Positions 10,741 to 24,800 of a stretch of 64,000 nucleotides of DNA are shown here, in pieces (position 1 is the stretch's first letter; every line of letters begins with the position of its first letter). The position numbers and the translations under genes were made by a program. The notes under the pieces are model-generated. The model worked only from the letters and a program-made list of their open reading frames with translations. It searched no databases and was not told the DNA's origin. Source of the DNA: Hanleya hanleyi (lineage: Eukaryota > Mollusca > Polyplacophora > Lepidopleurida > Hanleyidae); contig JAVTVY010017513.1 of the NCBI GenBank assembly GCA_036873755.1, positions 1 through 64,000 on the forward strand. Direction: 5' to 3'.

Positions 10741-11625
10741 GGAAGTCAAATGGAGTCAGGCAAATTCTTCAATACCGATGTGTGTTTATGCGAAACAAAT
10801 GTGAAAATAGAACCATAAATCTATATACATTGTGTTCAGATTTAGTTCCGGGAAAACGCGTAAAACGCATCTCCGGCAACCTGAAACCCCTAAGCGGCCC
10901 CTGGACCCTCGCCTGTCAGGCTCTGAGGACCGCTCAGTTTAGCTTCGTGTAACTGAATCGGTATCACACTGGTTCTAATGTTCCATGATGTAAACGTCAT
11001 CGTTTTTTTAATGTTTTTTCATGTGTTAAATATAATGAGAAAGTCAAATGGAATCAGGCATGAAGTATGATTTTTTTAATATCGATGCGTGCTCATAAAT
11101 GCGAAACAAATGTGAAAATAGAACTGTAAATCTGCATACATCATGTTTGAATTTATTGCCGGGAAAACGCTTAGAACTTATCTCCGGAGATCTTGGACTT
11201 CGGAGCTTCCGAGGCCTAGGCGGCCCCTGGACCCTCGCCTGTTGGGCTGTGAGGATTCCCTTGTATTATCTTTGTGTGAATGAATCGTATCGGTAGGCAT
11301 ATCAGTTGAGTTCCCTTCAAAGAACTACATGTATGTTTGTATGTTTTAAATATAACTAGAAAGTAAAATGGATGCAGGCATGAGGTGCAATGTTTTCAAT
11401 ATAGATGCGTGCTTATAATTGCGAAAAAATCGTGAAAATAGAACCATAAATTTGCATGCAATATGATCAGTCTTATTTCGGGGGAAAAAGCTCAGAACGC
11501 ATCTCCAGCGATCTGGGACCACGAAGCTTCCCGGGCCTAGGCGGCACCTGGACCCTTGCCAGTTGTGCTGTGATAGTACCCCCCACCCCACGTATGTTCC
11601 CACGCCACTGATCATATGTGTTTGA
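10741..11625 (+). repeat. Three tandem units of about 300 bp (CGGCCCCTGGACCCTCGCCT family)
   Basis: Units start near 10743, 11040 and 11361 with AAGTCAAATGGANTCAGGCA. They contain GTGAAAATAGAAC, a GGGAAAACGC block and CGGCCCCTGGACCCTCGCCT. A related single piece is at about 20020-20145 in intron 1 of TMEM243, so the family is dispersed. No open frame spans a unit. Confidence 0.8.
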
Positions 11626-11640
11626 TATGGTTTCTCGGCC

Positions 11641-11700
11641 ATAACCAATGTGAATTGTGTTAGTGCCAATAAAGAATTGAATTGAATTGAATTGAATATA
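11641..11700 (+). repeat. Retroposon 3' tail (AATAAA followed by GAATT repeats)
   Basis: GCCAATAAAGAATTGAATTG and further TTGAA repeats form the kind of 3' end seen on LINEs and their SINEs. The body upstream is too short or decayed to classify. Confidence 0.5.
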
Positions 11701-11977
11701 GCCATGTACTTGCATTAGCATCATCATCACACTAGATCTTCTTAGTTGCTCAAGTGTCCACATCTTGTATTTAGCCTGTACGTCAACATGAAAAGATAGG
11801 ACCTGGACGTTCTGATTTTCGAGTAATTGTGTGTGGGGGGGGACCAAAATTTCCCTTGTCTGCTCTTGGGGGGGACCATAATATTTACACATTCAGTCTG
11901 GGGGGGACCAAACATTTTTGTGGCCTACTAACCGGAATCCCCCCGGCCCACCCCCCTGGTAAAAAATGAACCGTCCC

Positions 11978-12799
11978 TAAGGTTATCGGTACAGAACTAG
12001 AGATAATCAGGCTGCCCCATCGCTCTTTGAGCTTTGAAATTGAACAGACTATTATTGTAGCTCTATTTCTTGTTTGACAGCTTTGCTTGATAGCTCTTTG
12101 CGGCAATGGAGCCTGAATGGATTTATCAATTTTCAGATTGCTATGATTTGTTTATTTCGAGAAATTGCAACGGTAACAGAAAAATCATGCATGATAGACT
12201 TTGTTTTGCACTGCTTTGATGAGCACGTGGTCGCAGGCTATTTTTAGAGCACTGCCTCGTTTTCGTTCTTCCGGGTCACGCGCGTTTTGGTGCAGCGGTG
12301 TTGTGGCAAGTACCCAACTAAATCAAATGAAACTTCGAATTCCAGTGCCGTGAACGTATATCTGGGGTTCATGGATAGGCTATATATAATAATAGTGCTA
12401 ATTCTCCTGTATTGAGAAAGTTGACACTGTTTAATTTCCGACGTTAACCGTTTACCCCTCCAGGAAACTGAGAAATTTGTTGTTGTTGCTGATGTCAAGC
12501 GAACAGGAGTTACTGCCCTTCCCAAGACTGTCATTATCTCGTGGCTCTTGTCTTATCACCCGTTGACAGGACTTTGTCTAAATATCGCTGAAGCTGATCT
12601 TGATCCAGTTTGATCTGTTCACCTCTACATATTTATAGATCTGAGTACCACTGATTCCAGTGTACAAGACAATTGTAGAGAACATACATGTAACTAGACA
12701 CCAGAAGCAGATGTGACTGCTGAGTTTGAAGTTGAACTTGACTTAGTGTGGCATTGAACTTGAGTATTAGATGTCCAGGAAGCTGGCTGTTGACTAAGT
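11978..12799 (+). promoter_or_regulatory. TMEM243 upstream region and 5' UTR (limits not resolved)
   Basis: This interval lies between the outer transposon and the TMEM243 start codon. I see no convincing TATA box or CpG island and no repeat. An in-frame TGA at 12791-12793 precedes the ATG, so the 5' UTR reaches at least there. Splicing in the 5' UTR cannot be excluded. Confidence 0.4.
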
Positions 12800-12883
12800 A
12801 TGGCTGCATTCGGAGGAGGAGAAAATGACAGTCGATATGACGACCCGGCACAAAAACCACTGTTTGGAGAACCTAAATCACGA
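12800..12883 (+). CDS. TMEM243: TMEM243 coding exon 1 (residues 1-28)
   Basis: This exon encodes the hydrophilic N-terminus, which starts MAAFGGGENDSRY and ends at PLFGEPKSR. The donor is GTAGGT immediately after CGA. The acidic N-terminus before PLFGE is weakly conserved in the family, while PLFGE itself is a family mark. Confidence 0.92.
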
Positions 12884-15800
12884 GTAGGTCACCTATAATG
12901 CTAATATTTCTGTAGGCTAATGACATTCCTTGTTTCCAATCAGTTTTTTAAAAGTCATGTGGGTGGTGTCTTATGTTTTATTATTTATTACTCATTATGT
13001 GAGGTTTATACTTGGTGTAAGAACGCACAAGACAAAGCCTACAATTGCCTGTCTGAGCTCAACAGTGCGTCTAGACGTGACCCTTTTCAGCTGCACAAAA
13101 GCCTCAACAATGCCTTCTTACACCAAGTATCGACCTTATGTGAATTAAGTCCAAGCTGACATAACTTGGCGGCTATGTTTGAGAATCTTTTAAAAAGCGA
13201 ATTACCTCCCATGATAGGATTTTCCACGGGAGCACATTATTTTCATTAATCTTTTCATTTCCATCGTCGGATTTTATGTGTCTTTGATGTTATTGAACGA
13301 AATCAGGTTGGCTTTAACACCTTACTGATTCAACGCATGCATCAAAGATGATAAAACGGCAAATAATGAAAAAAAATGTGCGGTAGTTGAAAGTGACATG
13401 TGGGCGACTGACAGGGAAACAAGGAATCAAGTGTGGACGGCCTTAGGTGCAGAAATGTTGCGATCTAGTTCATTACCTGGAATCGCTACAAAATTTACTA
13501 ATCTGTATGCCACAGGGACTTGTTACTGTTCAGTGTTGGGGGGGTCGAGGGAGTAAAGAAAAGTAGAAGGGAGGACACTCTAAACAGAACAACAAATAGT
13601 TCAATTGCAATTTTAGATTGTTCCAGCTGTGCCTCTTCGGGCAAAGACGTGCAATATTCAGCCAAAATCCATACAATATTTTTAGATTGACTTTAACCCG
13701 GATAAAAACTCTTGTGAAATCGGGCAAGACCACTGCCAACTGGATTGGGAGCCAACTCACAGCTGATTTGAGATCCACAGACACTTGTTACCGGTGATAA
13801 TTGGTTAATTAGATTGATTGGGGGAGTTGAGGGAGTAAAGAAAAGTACAGGTCCAGTCTGTGAGTCTCAAATCAGAGCTGTGAGGGGGCTCCTGATGAAC
13901 CCATTTGGCAATATTTAGTCTCTTTTGCCCGTTCTCGCGGGAACTTTCACAAGAGTTTTTATCTGGTTCATGGTCAATCTGGAAATATCAGTATCAATTC
14001 CTTTATTGTATTCCAAACGGACCGTATACAAGGTGGGGGAGACAACTCCTCCCCAGAACATTATCAGTAGGAATTTGGCAGAGAAATGCACTTCTTCACC
14101 TGGCAAGGCCAGACTGGAAAAAGCTAAAGTAAGATATATATGCAATTTAACCATTCAGCCATCACAATTTTCACCACAGCAATCAGAAATTGCCGAGGTA
14201 AATGCCGTGGCATATCAGTTCCCCTCAGCAACATTTAACATGGTGTTAAATAGGAATTATTTTGACATTATATTTGCCGAAGCGAGGTTTCCGAATTGTG
14301 TGGGTTGACCATTTGTCATTCTGTTTGAAGTGAAATTTATGCGATTTTTTATGAAGATAAGGTTGTAAAACCTGCATTTTTGAAGCATGGTATGGTGACA
14401 GCACCGACTGTAGTGTCCTCCCTTCTACCTTTCTGCAGTCCTTTGCCCCCCCCCCCCCCATCCTAATACATATTTCAGCATTCATGTTCAGTTCCATGCT
14501 TTGAGCATCAAAGATGTATTAATTCAAAAGTGTGAATCACTTTTTAAATAGATAAAGATATAGTAGAGGAGGGGTAAGCAGATCAGTGTAGGTCATTTTT
14601 TCCAAATTTTATGATCCACTTTCATTGTGGCGTATGAAAAGGATGGAAATAGTTGTATTCTTAAAAAATATATATATATATATTTAACAAAAACAGCAAC
14701 AATATAGACAAAGACACCCACTGCTAACCAAGCCACTGTGCAATCCTGGCTAATATTTTATTTTGGCACTCCACTCGTACCACCTTACAACATCATTTTC
14801 ATGCCCTATGAGGGTGTAGACTCACCTGATCAATGATACTTACATATACTGCACCGCGGTAGAACACCTGTTACTGTGCTATTTATCAAGCTGCTGTTGT
14901 ATGAAAAATGGAAATTTGACTTCTCATCTTGTGTGCATAAATACATGTACATGTACACGGTGCATATAATAGACACATGATCATGATGCATACATGTTTG
15001 TGCTCTTTACTCTTCGTTGCTTATATTCAGTCAGTCCAGATAATGCAGTTTTCATCTAGAAATTGAACATATTTTACACCGAAAACACTGAAATTGAAAT
15101 GACTCTATTCACTGTAAGTACCATAGATCTGTCTGATGAATAATTTGGATGGTTACCGTTATTTCAGTTTGATATCTGTTGGTCAACATATATTTCAATG
15201 CATATGCATGATGTACATACATACATGTATAGTTGACATTTGCTTTTTCCACTCGGACAATACACTTAAAGGTACGTTTTTAATGTGGATAGTTACTCAA
15301 GACTTACTTGAGGTTGGTACTAATTTTTCTCCTAAATGAAGATCTGCATGGCGTTGGAGCTCAAATGATCCTGGATTTTTGTTCAAAGAATTTATTATGA
15401 AATGTATGTCACATATTATCATGATGGCCTCTCCCTCTGACCCATACTTTGAGTTACATGTATAATCATTTCCTCGGTTTGGACGTAGTTCACTGACAGT
15501 CGGAATAAGGCTGTGTATTAAAGTTTCAGTTAAGTGATACTGAAGACCCGAATTTGGAATTATTTGCTGTCCTCAGAATATTCATATTTTGTTCTCGTTA
15601 TATGAAACAACAGATATTAAATTGAGATGTCAATTGATCTTGAACCAGTGCAGATAATCGATGTCATCTTTACACAGATGGCCGCATCAGGAAGCCATGT
15701 GCATGTTTTTTTTATGTTGATGAAGTTCAAGTGATGTGACAATGAAATATCCATTGTTTAAGCCCAATAATCTGCTGTTTCCACATTCATATTTGGACAA

Positions 15801-18800
15801 TACTGTCTTGCCCCAGTGGGGGCAACAGGTGCACAGCGTGTCGGCCATCATGTGACAGTGAACTCCGTTTTGTTCTAATGATCTCTCGACTATGTTTATA
15901 ACATGAAGTGGGTTTTTCAACTATTGATAACTGGTGTAAATATGACGATGTGGATAAAATATTCCTACTATTCCAAGAAAGGACTAATACGGTTACATTT
16001 ATGATAATTTTGGCAACTTCAGGTCAAAAATATACCAATTATCATTGATTGAAAATATATTCTGGGTTAGAACCACCCAAATTGTTGCATCAGAGCTCAT
16101 GCGGCCAGACACATGTTGTTGCACCACTCCCTGCCATCGAGGCCAGACAGAGTTGTCCAGGGATTAACTTCAATTAAGTGCAAATGGCCCATTAGAACAA
16201 AATATCAATATTCTGAGGATAAGAATAAGACGGGTGACATGGATGGGTCACATAGGGCGAGTTACACAAATGGTGTAGATCTGCTGCAGTTGTTGCCAAA
16301 TGGGAAGAGAATTAAGCCACAGGCATATTCTTGTAAATTGTTCAGATTTTTAAATTGTTGTTTTCTGGGCTTTGACAAAGATCATGGACACTTCTAGAAG
16401 GACTGATTAATCTGAATCATTGTGAGAGAGTGCAATTCCACCACTTTGCAGGATGATAAACATTCAGTGAACCTCTACATAAACTTTCTGATTACCTGGA
16501 TTCTCTTCCATTTTTCCCCACAAGCCAATGCAAATCCCGAAGATCTTTTTGAGAATAGTGCTATGTTCTTTTATTTCTATAAAACTGCATTCATTCTAAG
16601 ACGCCTTATTGGGATGGCATGCAGTGACATTTTGTTGGCCCAGCTGTTGAACAGGATTCCTGTATAATTTGAATACATTTCCATGTACAGGTACATTTTT
16701 GTCCCCCGCCGCAACGCGGCCGGGGACTTTAAAATGGTTCTTGCTTCTTTGTGTCCGTGGATGTCCGTGTGTCCGTCCATGTCTGTTCGAAGCGATAACT
16801 TCCTAACGCTTTGTTGGATTCTTCCGAAATTCGGAATATGCATTCCTTGCGGCAAGACGCCATTCAGTGTTGCATTTCAGCAACATCTGCCTGAAGGTGG
16901 CGCCACTGGGTTCCTTCTTTGTTTCTGTGGATGTCCGTGTGTCCGTCCATGTCTGTTCGAAGCGATAACTCCCTAATTCTTCGTCGGATTGTTCTGAAAT
17001 TCGGCATATGCATTCCTTGTGACAAGACGCCATTCGGTGTTACATTTCGACAACATTTGTCCCCCGCCGCAACGCGGCCGGGGACTTTAAAATGGTTCTT
17101 GCTTCTTTGTGTCCGTGGATGTCCGTGTGTCCGTCCATGTCTGTTCGAAGCGATAACTTCCTAACGCTTTGTTGGATTCTTCCGAAATTCGAAATATGCA
17201 TTCCTTGCGACAAGACGCCATTCAGTGTTGCATTTCAGCAACATCTGCCTGAAGGTGGCGCCACTGGGTTCCTTCTTTGTTTCTGTGGATGTCCGTGTGT
17301 CCGTCCATGTCTGTTCGAAGCGATAACTCCCTAATTCTTCGTCGGATTGTTCTGAAATTCGGCATATGCATTCCTTGTGACAAGACGCCATTCGGTGTTA
17401 CATTTCGACAACATTTGTCCCCCGCCCGCCGCAACGCGGCCGGGGACCTTAAAATGGTTCTTGCTTCTTTGTGTCCGTGGATGTCCGTGGATGTCCGTCC
17501 ATGTCTGTTCGAAGCGATAACTTCCTAACGCTTTGTTGGATTCTTTCGAAATTCGGAATATGCATTCCTTGCGGCAAGACGCCAGTCCGTATTGCATTTC
17601 AGCAACATCTGCCTGAAGGTGGCGCCACTAGTTCTTGCTTCTTTGCGTATGTGGATGTCCGTGTACGTCCGTGCATGTCTGTTCGAAGCGATAACTTTCT
17701 AACGCTTAGTTGGATTCTTCTGAAATTCGGCATACGCATTCCTTGCGACAAGACACCAGTCCGTATTGCATTTCAGCAACATCTGCTTGAAGGTGGCGCC
17801 ACTAGTTCTTGCTTCTTCGTATCCGTGAATGTCCGTGTACGTCGTGATAACTTCCTAACGCTTTGTTGGATTCTTCCGAAATTCGGAATATGCATACCTT
17901 GCGACAAGATGCCAGTCTGTATTACATCTCAGCAACATCTGCCTGAAGGTGGCGCCACTGGTTCTTACTTCTTTGTGTCCGTGGATGTTCGTGTACGTCC
18001 GTGCTTGTCTGTTCGAAGCGATAACTTCCTAATGCTTTGTTGGATTCTTCCGAAATTCGGCATTCGCATTCCTTGCGACAAGAGGCCAGTCCGTAATGCA
18101 TTTCAGCAACATCTGCTTGAAGGTGGCGCCACTAGTTCTTGCTTCTTTGCATCCGTGGATGTCCGTGTACGTCCGTGCATGTCTGTTCGAAGTGATAACT
18201 TCCTAAAGTTTTGTTGGATTCTTCCAAATTCAGCATTCGCATTCCTTGCGACACGAGGCCAGTCCGTATTGCATTTCAGCAACATCGGCCTGAAGGTGGC
18301 GCCACTGGGTCAAAATAGATTTTTTTTCCGTGTACATCTGTTCGAAGCGATAACTTCCTAATGCTGTGTTGGATTATTCCGAAATTCGGAATACGCATTC
18401 CTTGCAACAGGACGCCAGTCCGTATTGCATTTCAGCAACATCTGCCTGAAGGTGGCACCACTGAGTTTCTCTTCTTCTTGTCCGTTCCAGTCAAAATGGG
18501 CCTTCAATTTTGCTATATGAAATCATTCTATTCACATCATATGAAACCCTAAAGCTTTTGCATGAACCATATTTTATTTCAGAAGTATAATGTGAAATAA
18601 CTGGCGGGGAAATCCCCGCAGTACTGAATCCCTGATTTTTGAATTTCGTGTCATCTTAAACGAAGGACAACATTTCCTTCAATTTTGCTAACAAATAATT
18701 GTATTGCACATCATATGATTTACCCTGAAGCTTCTGCACGAATCATTTGTGTCCACACATGTATATTACTATATTAATTACAACTGTGTTCCTAATGTTT

Positions 18801-21800
18801 GGGTGCACACTGTGCATATGATCAATTTCCTGAATTGAACTGAATTCAACCTTGCCGGTCTTCAGACTGACAGATGATGGCATGCAGTTGTCAGTGCAGT
18901 TGTTCATGTACAGGGAACTTTCTATGAATGAGTTGCAACCCCAAAAGGCTTAAAATTTATCAGCCACAGACCCATGTTTTTACCCCTCGGCCAATTTTGA
19001 CCATGGGGTATTGTCATCATCTTGTACGTCCGTCTGTCCGTACGTCCGTTCGTGAGCGAGATAGCCGGAAAACTGTTCCGCTGATGAATTCCAAATTTGG
19101 TATGCTTATTTACCTAGTCAAGGACCAGAAGCCTATAGAATTGGGACCTGATTGGGTGGGAACCTTAGCAGCCATCTTTAATTTCATGCAAAATGGATAA
19201 TGATCCATATCTCGGAAACCATTCAACTGTTCAATACGAAATTTGATATACATCATCGATACATCAAGCAACTTTCAACGAATTACCAAACAGGCTTTTC
19301 TGATTAGCTGGGAACCCTGGAGGCCATCTTTAATTCATGCGAAATCGATAATGATAGCCTACATATCTCGGTTACCATTCAATTGTTTTATATGAAGGTT
19401 GGTATATATCATCGATACATCCAGATACTTTGAATCGGGACCTGATTGACTGAAAACCTTGGTGGCCATCTTTAATTTAGGCAAAATCATTAATGATCTC
19501 TATATCTGATTCCGTTGGAGTGCTCAGTGTAAAATTTGGTATACATCATTGATGCATCAAGAGACTTACGATGAATGACAGATCTGGTTTCTCTGATTGG
19601 GCGGAAATCTTGGTGGCCATCTTTAATTTATTCAAAATCTTTAATGATGTTTATCTCTGATACCATTCAAATGTTCTATACGAAACTTGATTTACAGCAT
19701 CGATGTATGAAGAGACTTGCATTAATGAATACCACATTAGTTCCTCTGAGTGACGGGAAGGATGGGCAACCATCTTTAATTTATGTAAAATCATTAATGA
19801 TCTCTATCTCCGACACTGTTCAAATGCTCAATGTAAAATTTGGTATACATTATCGATGCATCATCTCGGTTACTTCTACACGATGTGCCTAGGATAAAGT
19901 ACTATACTATACACAATTTTTTGTAATTCAGCATCGCAGAAAACCATCGATTGCGTTTTCATGGTAAAAGGGTTAGGAAAGAACTAAAAATACACTTCAA
20001 TGCAGAGTGATTTTGATTGACGCCAGAAATCGCTCAGAACGCTTCTTCGGCGATCTAGACCCCAGGAGCATCTGGGGCCTGGGCGGCCCCTGGATCCTCA
20101 CCTAAAGTGCAATGATAGTGGCCGTACCACTTTGAATTTGCTTCCGACGCCCCTGTATTAACAGACAGTGTCAACGTACTGTTCCAGCTGTCTCCCGTTC
20201 AGTGATTGGTCATTCGACCCCGCCATTTTAAACTAATACGAGCATTTTCATTGGATCACTATTAGATAAGACCCACCCCCATCTTCATACACAACCACGC
20301 GACTGTCTCAGTTGACTAATGACATAGCGCGGCCTCGTTTTTTATTTCAAAATCTGCCGTCTAACTGGGAAAATGCTGTTGTTGCTGCATCAGCCGATCA
20401 TTGGCCCCCTGTAGAAGATACTATAGGCTAATACATGTAGGCTACCATGCCATGAGATGATGCTTGGGATTGCATTTCGCTCACTTGCACCTACAGGTGG
20501 CGACAACTGGTGGCAAATTTAAAATTTGGTTTCCGGGCAACAGGTTGATGCCTTCAGCTTCTCGTCAAATTTGGTTTGCAGATAATGCCTTGAGATGTCA
20601 CTTGGGGATGCTTCTCGGTGCTTCACTGCATGGAAACTATATCACAGAAGCAATCAACTTTCAGTCAATCGTTCTGAGTTGATCTTAAAACTTGGGAAGG
20701 CAGAAAGACCCTTCCACATCCAATGCCTATGAAGCAGCAGTTGCCTCCCTCATGTATATCCCCTGAGACCAACAATGCTAAAAAATATTGCTGCCATTTC
20801 GGCGGGGGACCTAGCATCCTCTGGCTGCTTGTCTATTTAGTGAAAGGGAGCAGACTGATGTACTTGATCATTCAATGTTACTTCCCATGAAAAAAACTTG
20901 TTTTGTTTTTAGCCTAACACTTCAGACTTCTGCCTTCCATGAAATATTTGAACTAGTTGCTCAACATGGAAATTGTTTCATTAATTGGCTTAAGTTAAAG
21001 TACTACATGTATAAATTGTCTGATGTTTATACTATATTTCAGGACCGGGTGGCTAACCTAGTAGTGGGTGTATTCACAAGCATAGCTGTCTTGGTAAGTA
21101 TATTTATTTTTTGTAGAATGAGGGGAGGTGAACTGATCAACGATTGTTTTGGACCTGTTGAATTTTCAGCAGATTATCTAAAACAGTCTGCAGAACTAGA
21201 AATTGCAGTGAAAATGATCTTTCTTTCTGCAGAACTAGAAATTGCAGTGAAAATGATCTTTCTTTCTAGCAGCTATCTCTATTATTTTATCATATGTTTC
21301 ACTTTGTAAAATTGTATTCGTCAATTTTATCTGTCATCACGGAATACAATCGATAGTGTCCATCTAAGAGATACTCCCCGCTCTTCAGGGCTCTCAAGGA
21401 GAGGCGAGCGATCACTCGCGCGCGCCTCCTGCTCGCCTGAAATCAAAAAATGGCGAGTGATGAACCACTCGCCTGTTTTCGTCGGTCAGAATAAAATTTA
21501 ATGACATCTTCAGCTGTTGCTGTCAAGTTCTTGACTTCCAAGATATCTCGTTGTCCATCATTGGCACGTTTCATAGGTCAGAATAAAATTTAATCACATC
21601 TTCAGCTGTCGTAAAATTCTTGGTTTCGTAAAGATCCTGTCGTTCAGCAATTTCGGAAGGCTTCCCGCCATTTCCGCTTCATGTGTTTGTGCAAAAAGTA
21701 TAACCCTGTGTCGGAACGAAATTACAGGTAGACTGGTTGCCTCCCTTGTATTTCCATACAGACACGTTTTGAGCCGTGGGTTATGATTTCCGCAAATATA

Positions 21801-24800
21801 AAATCCGTCAAACACCACGGCTCAAACCACCATGGCATCACGCCGTTTTAAACATTACATGTAGTTTCTGATTTTGTTTAACATTACATCACTGCGTTTA
21901 AACATTAGTTTTCGATTTTGATTTACTCTCGATGTTGTGAGTGTTACAATCAATAGTTTATTGCACGACTTTGAGACATACAAAGCATGGCAAGAGACAA
22001 AGTAGTTGAAAATATTTACATTATATACAGTGCATACATTGCGATACAACATAATCGCAATAATAACGTAAAAGTAGTACTATTTACATAGTGGACAACA
22101 GGAAGTGCTCTGCTGGAGGAGTTATTTTGGTGTTATGCGCAGCTGGTACATGTTATTGATGGAGAGTGCGACTTTGGGGTTGTTCGGGTTGAGGAGGATT
22201 GTCAATTTTTCGTCGTCAGAGATTCCTCTGTCCAAAAGATTGGGTAACAGGGAAATCATTGACAGGCGAGATGTGTCATATTTTGGGCAATATAGTAGGA
22301 AGTGTTTTTCGTCTTCTATTTGGTTTGTGTGGCATTCGGTACATAGTCTTTGGTGTCCTGGTATTTTCTTGTATCTCCCAGTTTCAATCTGCAGTCTGTG
22401 GGCGCTGATGCGGAGTTTACTGATGGTTTGTTTGTGTGTAGTGGATTTGATGTGTTTCAAATAGTTTTGGATGTTATATTCTTTGTATATTTTTGTAAAT
22501 AGGGTAAGTTTTCCCTCTTCTGTTGCCCTAGTTACTGTTAGCTTTTGGAAGAAAGAGGATTTATAGTCCTCTTGCAATCTGGAAATGAGCCGTTTTGTTT
22601 GTTTATCTATGCAGTATTTGCTGGATTGCAGGGGGAAATCAGTGTTCAGAAGTTTCAAGAAGTGGGTGCAGGAATTTTCCCAGTTGTGAGCAGGAGCGTC
22701 TGTATGGGAAGAGGAGTAAGTGTCAAAAGCGTCTATAAGAAGGGAATTGGTGGTGAGAGTCGGTTTCTGTATTTTAGTGTCCTTGCGATTATGTCTAAAT
22801 AGAGCGGAAATTGTCCTAGTTCTGCTAGACATGCAATGTTGGTGGATTGCCTTGGAACATGTAGAGTCCATTTGCAGAATTTTGTTAAGACTTGTTCGAA
22901 AGGCATTTTGAGGACTTTTTCAAGTTTGAGTTGGAGTAAGGTTGGGTGATTTTCTGTGAGCTTAGTGTCGAGTCCCCAGACTTCACAGTTGTAGAGTAGT
23001 ATTGGTTTTATTAGTGCGTGGAAAAGTTTAGTTTTCAGGTGGGTTGGGAAGGAGCAGTTTGATGTAGTTTTCTGGAGTTTAAAGAGGGCTTTAAGGGCTT
23101 TTTGTTTAAGATCGACGGTTGAGTGGGAGAAGGATCCTTTCTCATTGATGATTGTCCCTAGGTAGCGATACTGGTCACCGTTTTGGAGCGGGATGTTGTT
23201 GTAGTGGAACTTGGGTTGGATTTGTTTCTTCGATTTATATTTTTGGACTATCATAGTCTGGGATTTTGTGATGTTAACTTCGAGATGCCATATGTTACAG
23301 TACCCCCCTAGCAAGTCAAGGCTGTGCTGTAATCCTTCTTTCGATTCAGACAAAGTAAGTAGATCATCTGCATATAGTAGATGTGTCAGTTGTTTGGTGT
23401 TCAGTGTAATGGGGCTACATTTTGGGTCGTCAAAGGATAGGTCGTTTAGAAATATGTTGAATAATGTGGGGCTGAGATTGTCACCTTGTCGAACTCCAGT
23501 GTTGCTAGGAAAGGAGGGAGTAGTGAAGTTGCCAGTTTTTAGAGATAAGTTGGTGGAGCTGTACGTCTTGTATTATGTTGAAGAATTTGCCGTTGATGCC
23601 CATTCTTTGGAGTTTGAGGAGAAGGCCATCATGCCAAACGAGGTCAAAGGCCTTCTTGAAGTCAACGAAGCAGAGGTACAACTTCTTTTTATTCTTATAA
23701 ATATATTTATCAATGGCGGATTTCAAGATAAAAAGCTGGTCAGTAGTACGGTGGTCTTTGCGGAAGCCAGCTTGATTTTCCTTTATCAATTCATTTTCTT
23801 CAAGATAGTTAACTAATCGGGTATTGAGGATCTTGGTGAATAATTTCCCGAGGCAGCTGAGCAATGCAATTCCTCTGTAGTTATCAGGTTGTTTTTTATT
23901 TCCCTTTTTATGGATTGGATTGAGATATCCAGATGACCATTGTTTTGGGAAGATGCCAGAATTAAGTATACTGTTAAAAAGTTTGGCGATTGGGGAAGTC
24001 AATATTTCTTTTCCGTACTTAATCATCTCATTTGTAATTTGGTCTGGTCCAGATGATTTGTTAAGTTTTACGTCTTTGATTGCAGCTAGAATTTCTTTAC
24101 TGGTTATATGAGAGTTAAGAGGGCTGTTATGCTGTTTGTTGTTGTTGATGAGATCTGTTAATTCAGTTTTAATATTGTGATCATGGGGTCCAGATTTTTC
24201 ATGTGTATTTAGGGAGGAGAAGTGATCGTACAAGGCAGAAAGTGTGTCCTCAGACTGGAGGTTATTGGTTTCATGATTTTTGTCAGAGTTCTCTATTGCA
24301 TCTATGATGGACCATATCTCCTTTGAATTAGAGTCCTCTGTGTTTTCAAGTTTGGCCAGAAGTATATTTTTTAGTTCCTTGTGTTTTGATTTCAGAAGTC
24401 GTCTGTATTCCTTCTTTCGTTCATTATATCTTTGTCTTGTTGTCATGTCCCAGGGTGTTTTTGATAACGCTTTTCCCAGCTGCTGAACAGTTTTCCTCAG
24501 TACTGCACAATCAGAGTCAAAAAAGGGTTTATTTTTTAGCTTCTTTTTAAGTTTTCTGGGCCGTGGATGGGGTATATATCTTTTTGCGGCTTCTAGTATT
24601 GTATCTGTGAGTTTATGTGTGGCAAGATCAATGTCGGATTGTTGTTTCCCAATGTTCATTTGCATGAAGTCATTTAGAGCAGATAGAGACTCATCTGATA
24701 AGAGCGAGCCCTGATACAGTTGAATGTTTTCCGGCTTAATTTTGAAGTTTGGGGGAATGGGAATAAGGGGAAGTGTGGGTGTTGTTTGTGTTTTGGTGAA

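Larger units (their letters stand above)
1..11970. mobile_element. Outer transposable element with G-rich inverted ends (left tip outside window)
   Basis: The first 35 bases of the window are the reverse complement of 11936-11970. Both ends hold a run reading TTCATTTTTTACCAGGGGGG on the inward strand, followed by several G-rich blocks with the word GGGGGGACCAAAATTT. On the right the sequence continues a few bases outward (CCGTCCC) into unique DNA, so the left tip probably lies just outside the window. I do not recognise the superfamily and see no transposase. The 422-9978 element is inserted inside it, so this is the older of the two. Confidence 0.6.

Noticed and set aside
11473..11892. 139-codon minus-strand frame near the outer element end
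   Set aside because: It crosses a retroposon tail and a repeat unit and shows no domain.
22122..23816. Plus-strand frames over the LINE (for example 23211-23816)
   Set aside because: They are on the strand opposite to clear reverse transcriptase motifs and have no domain.
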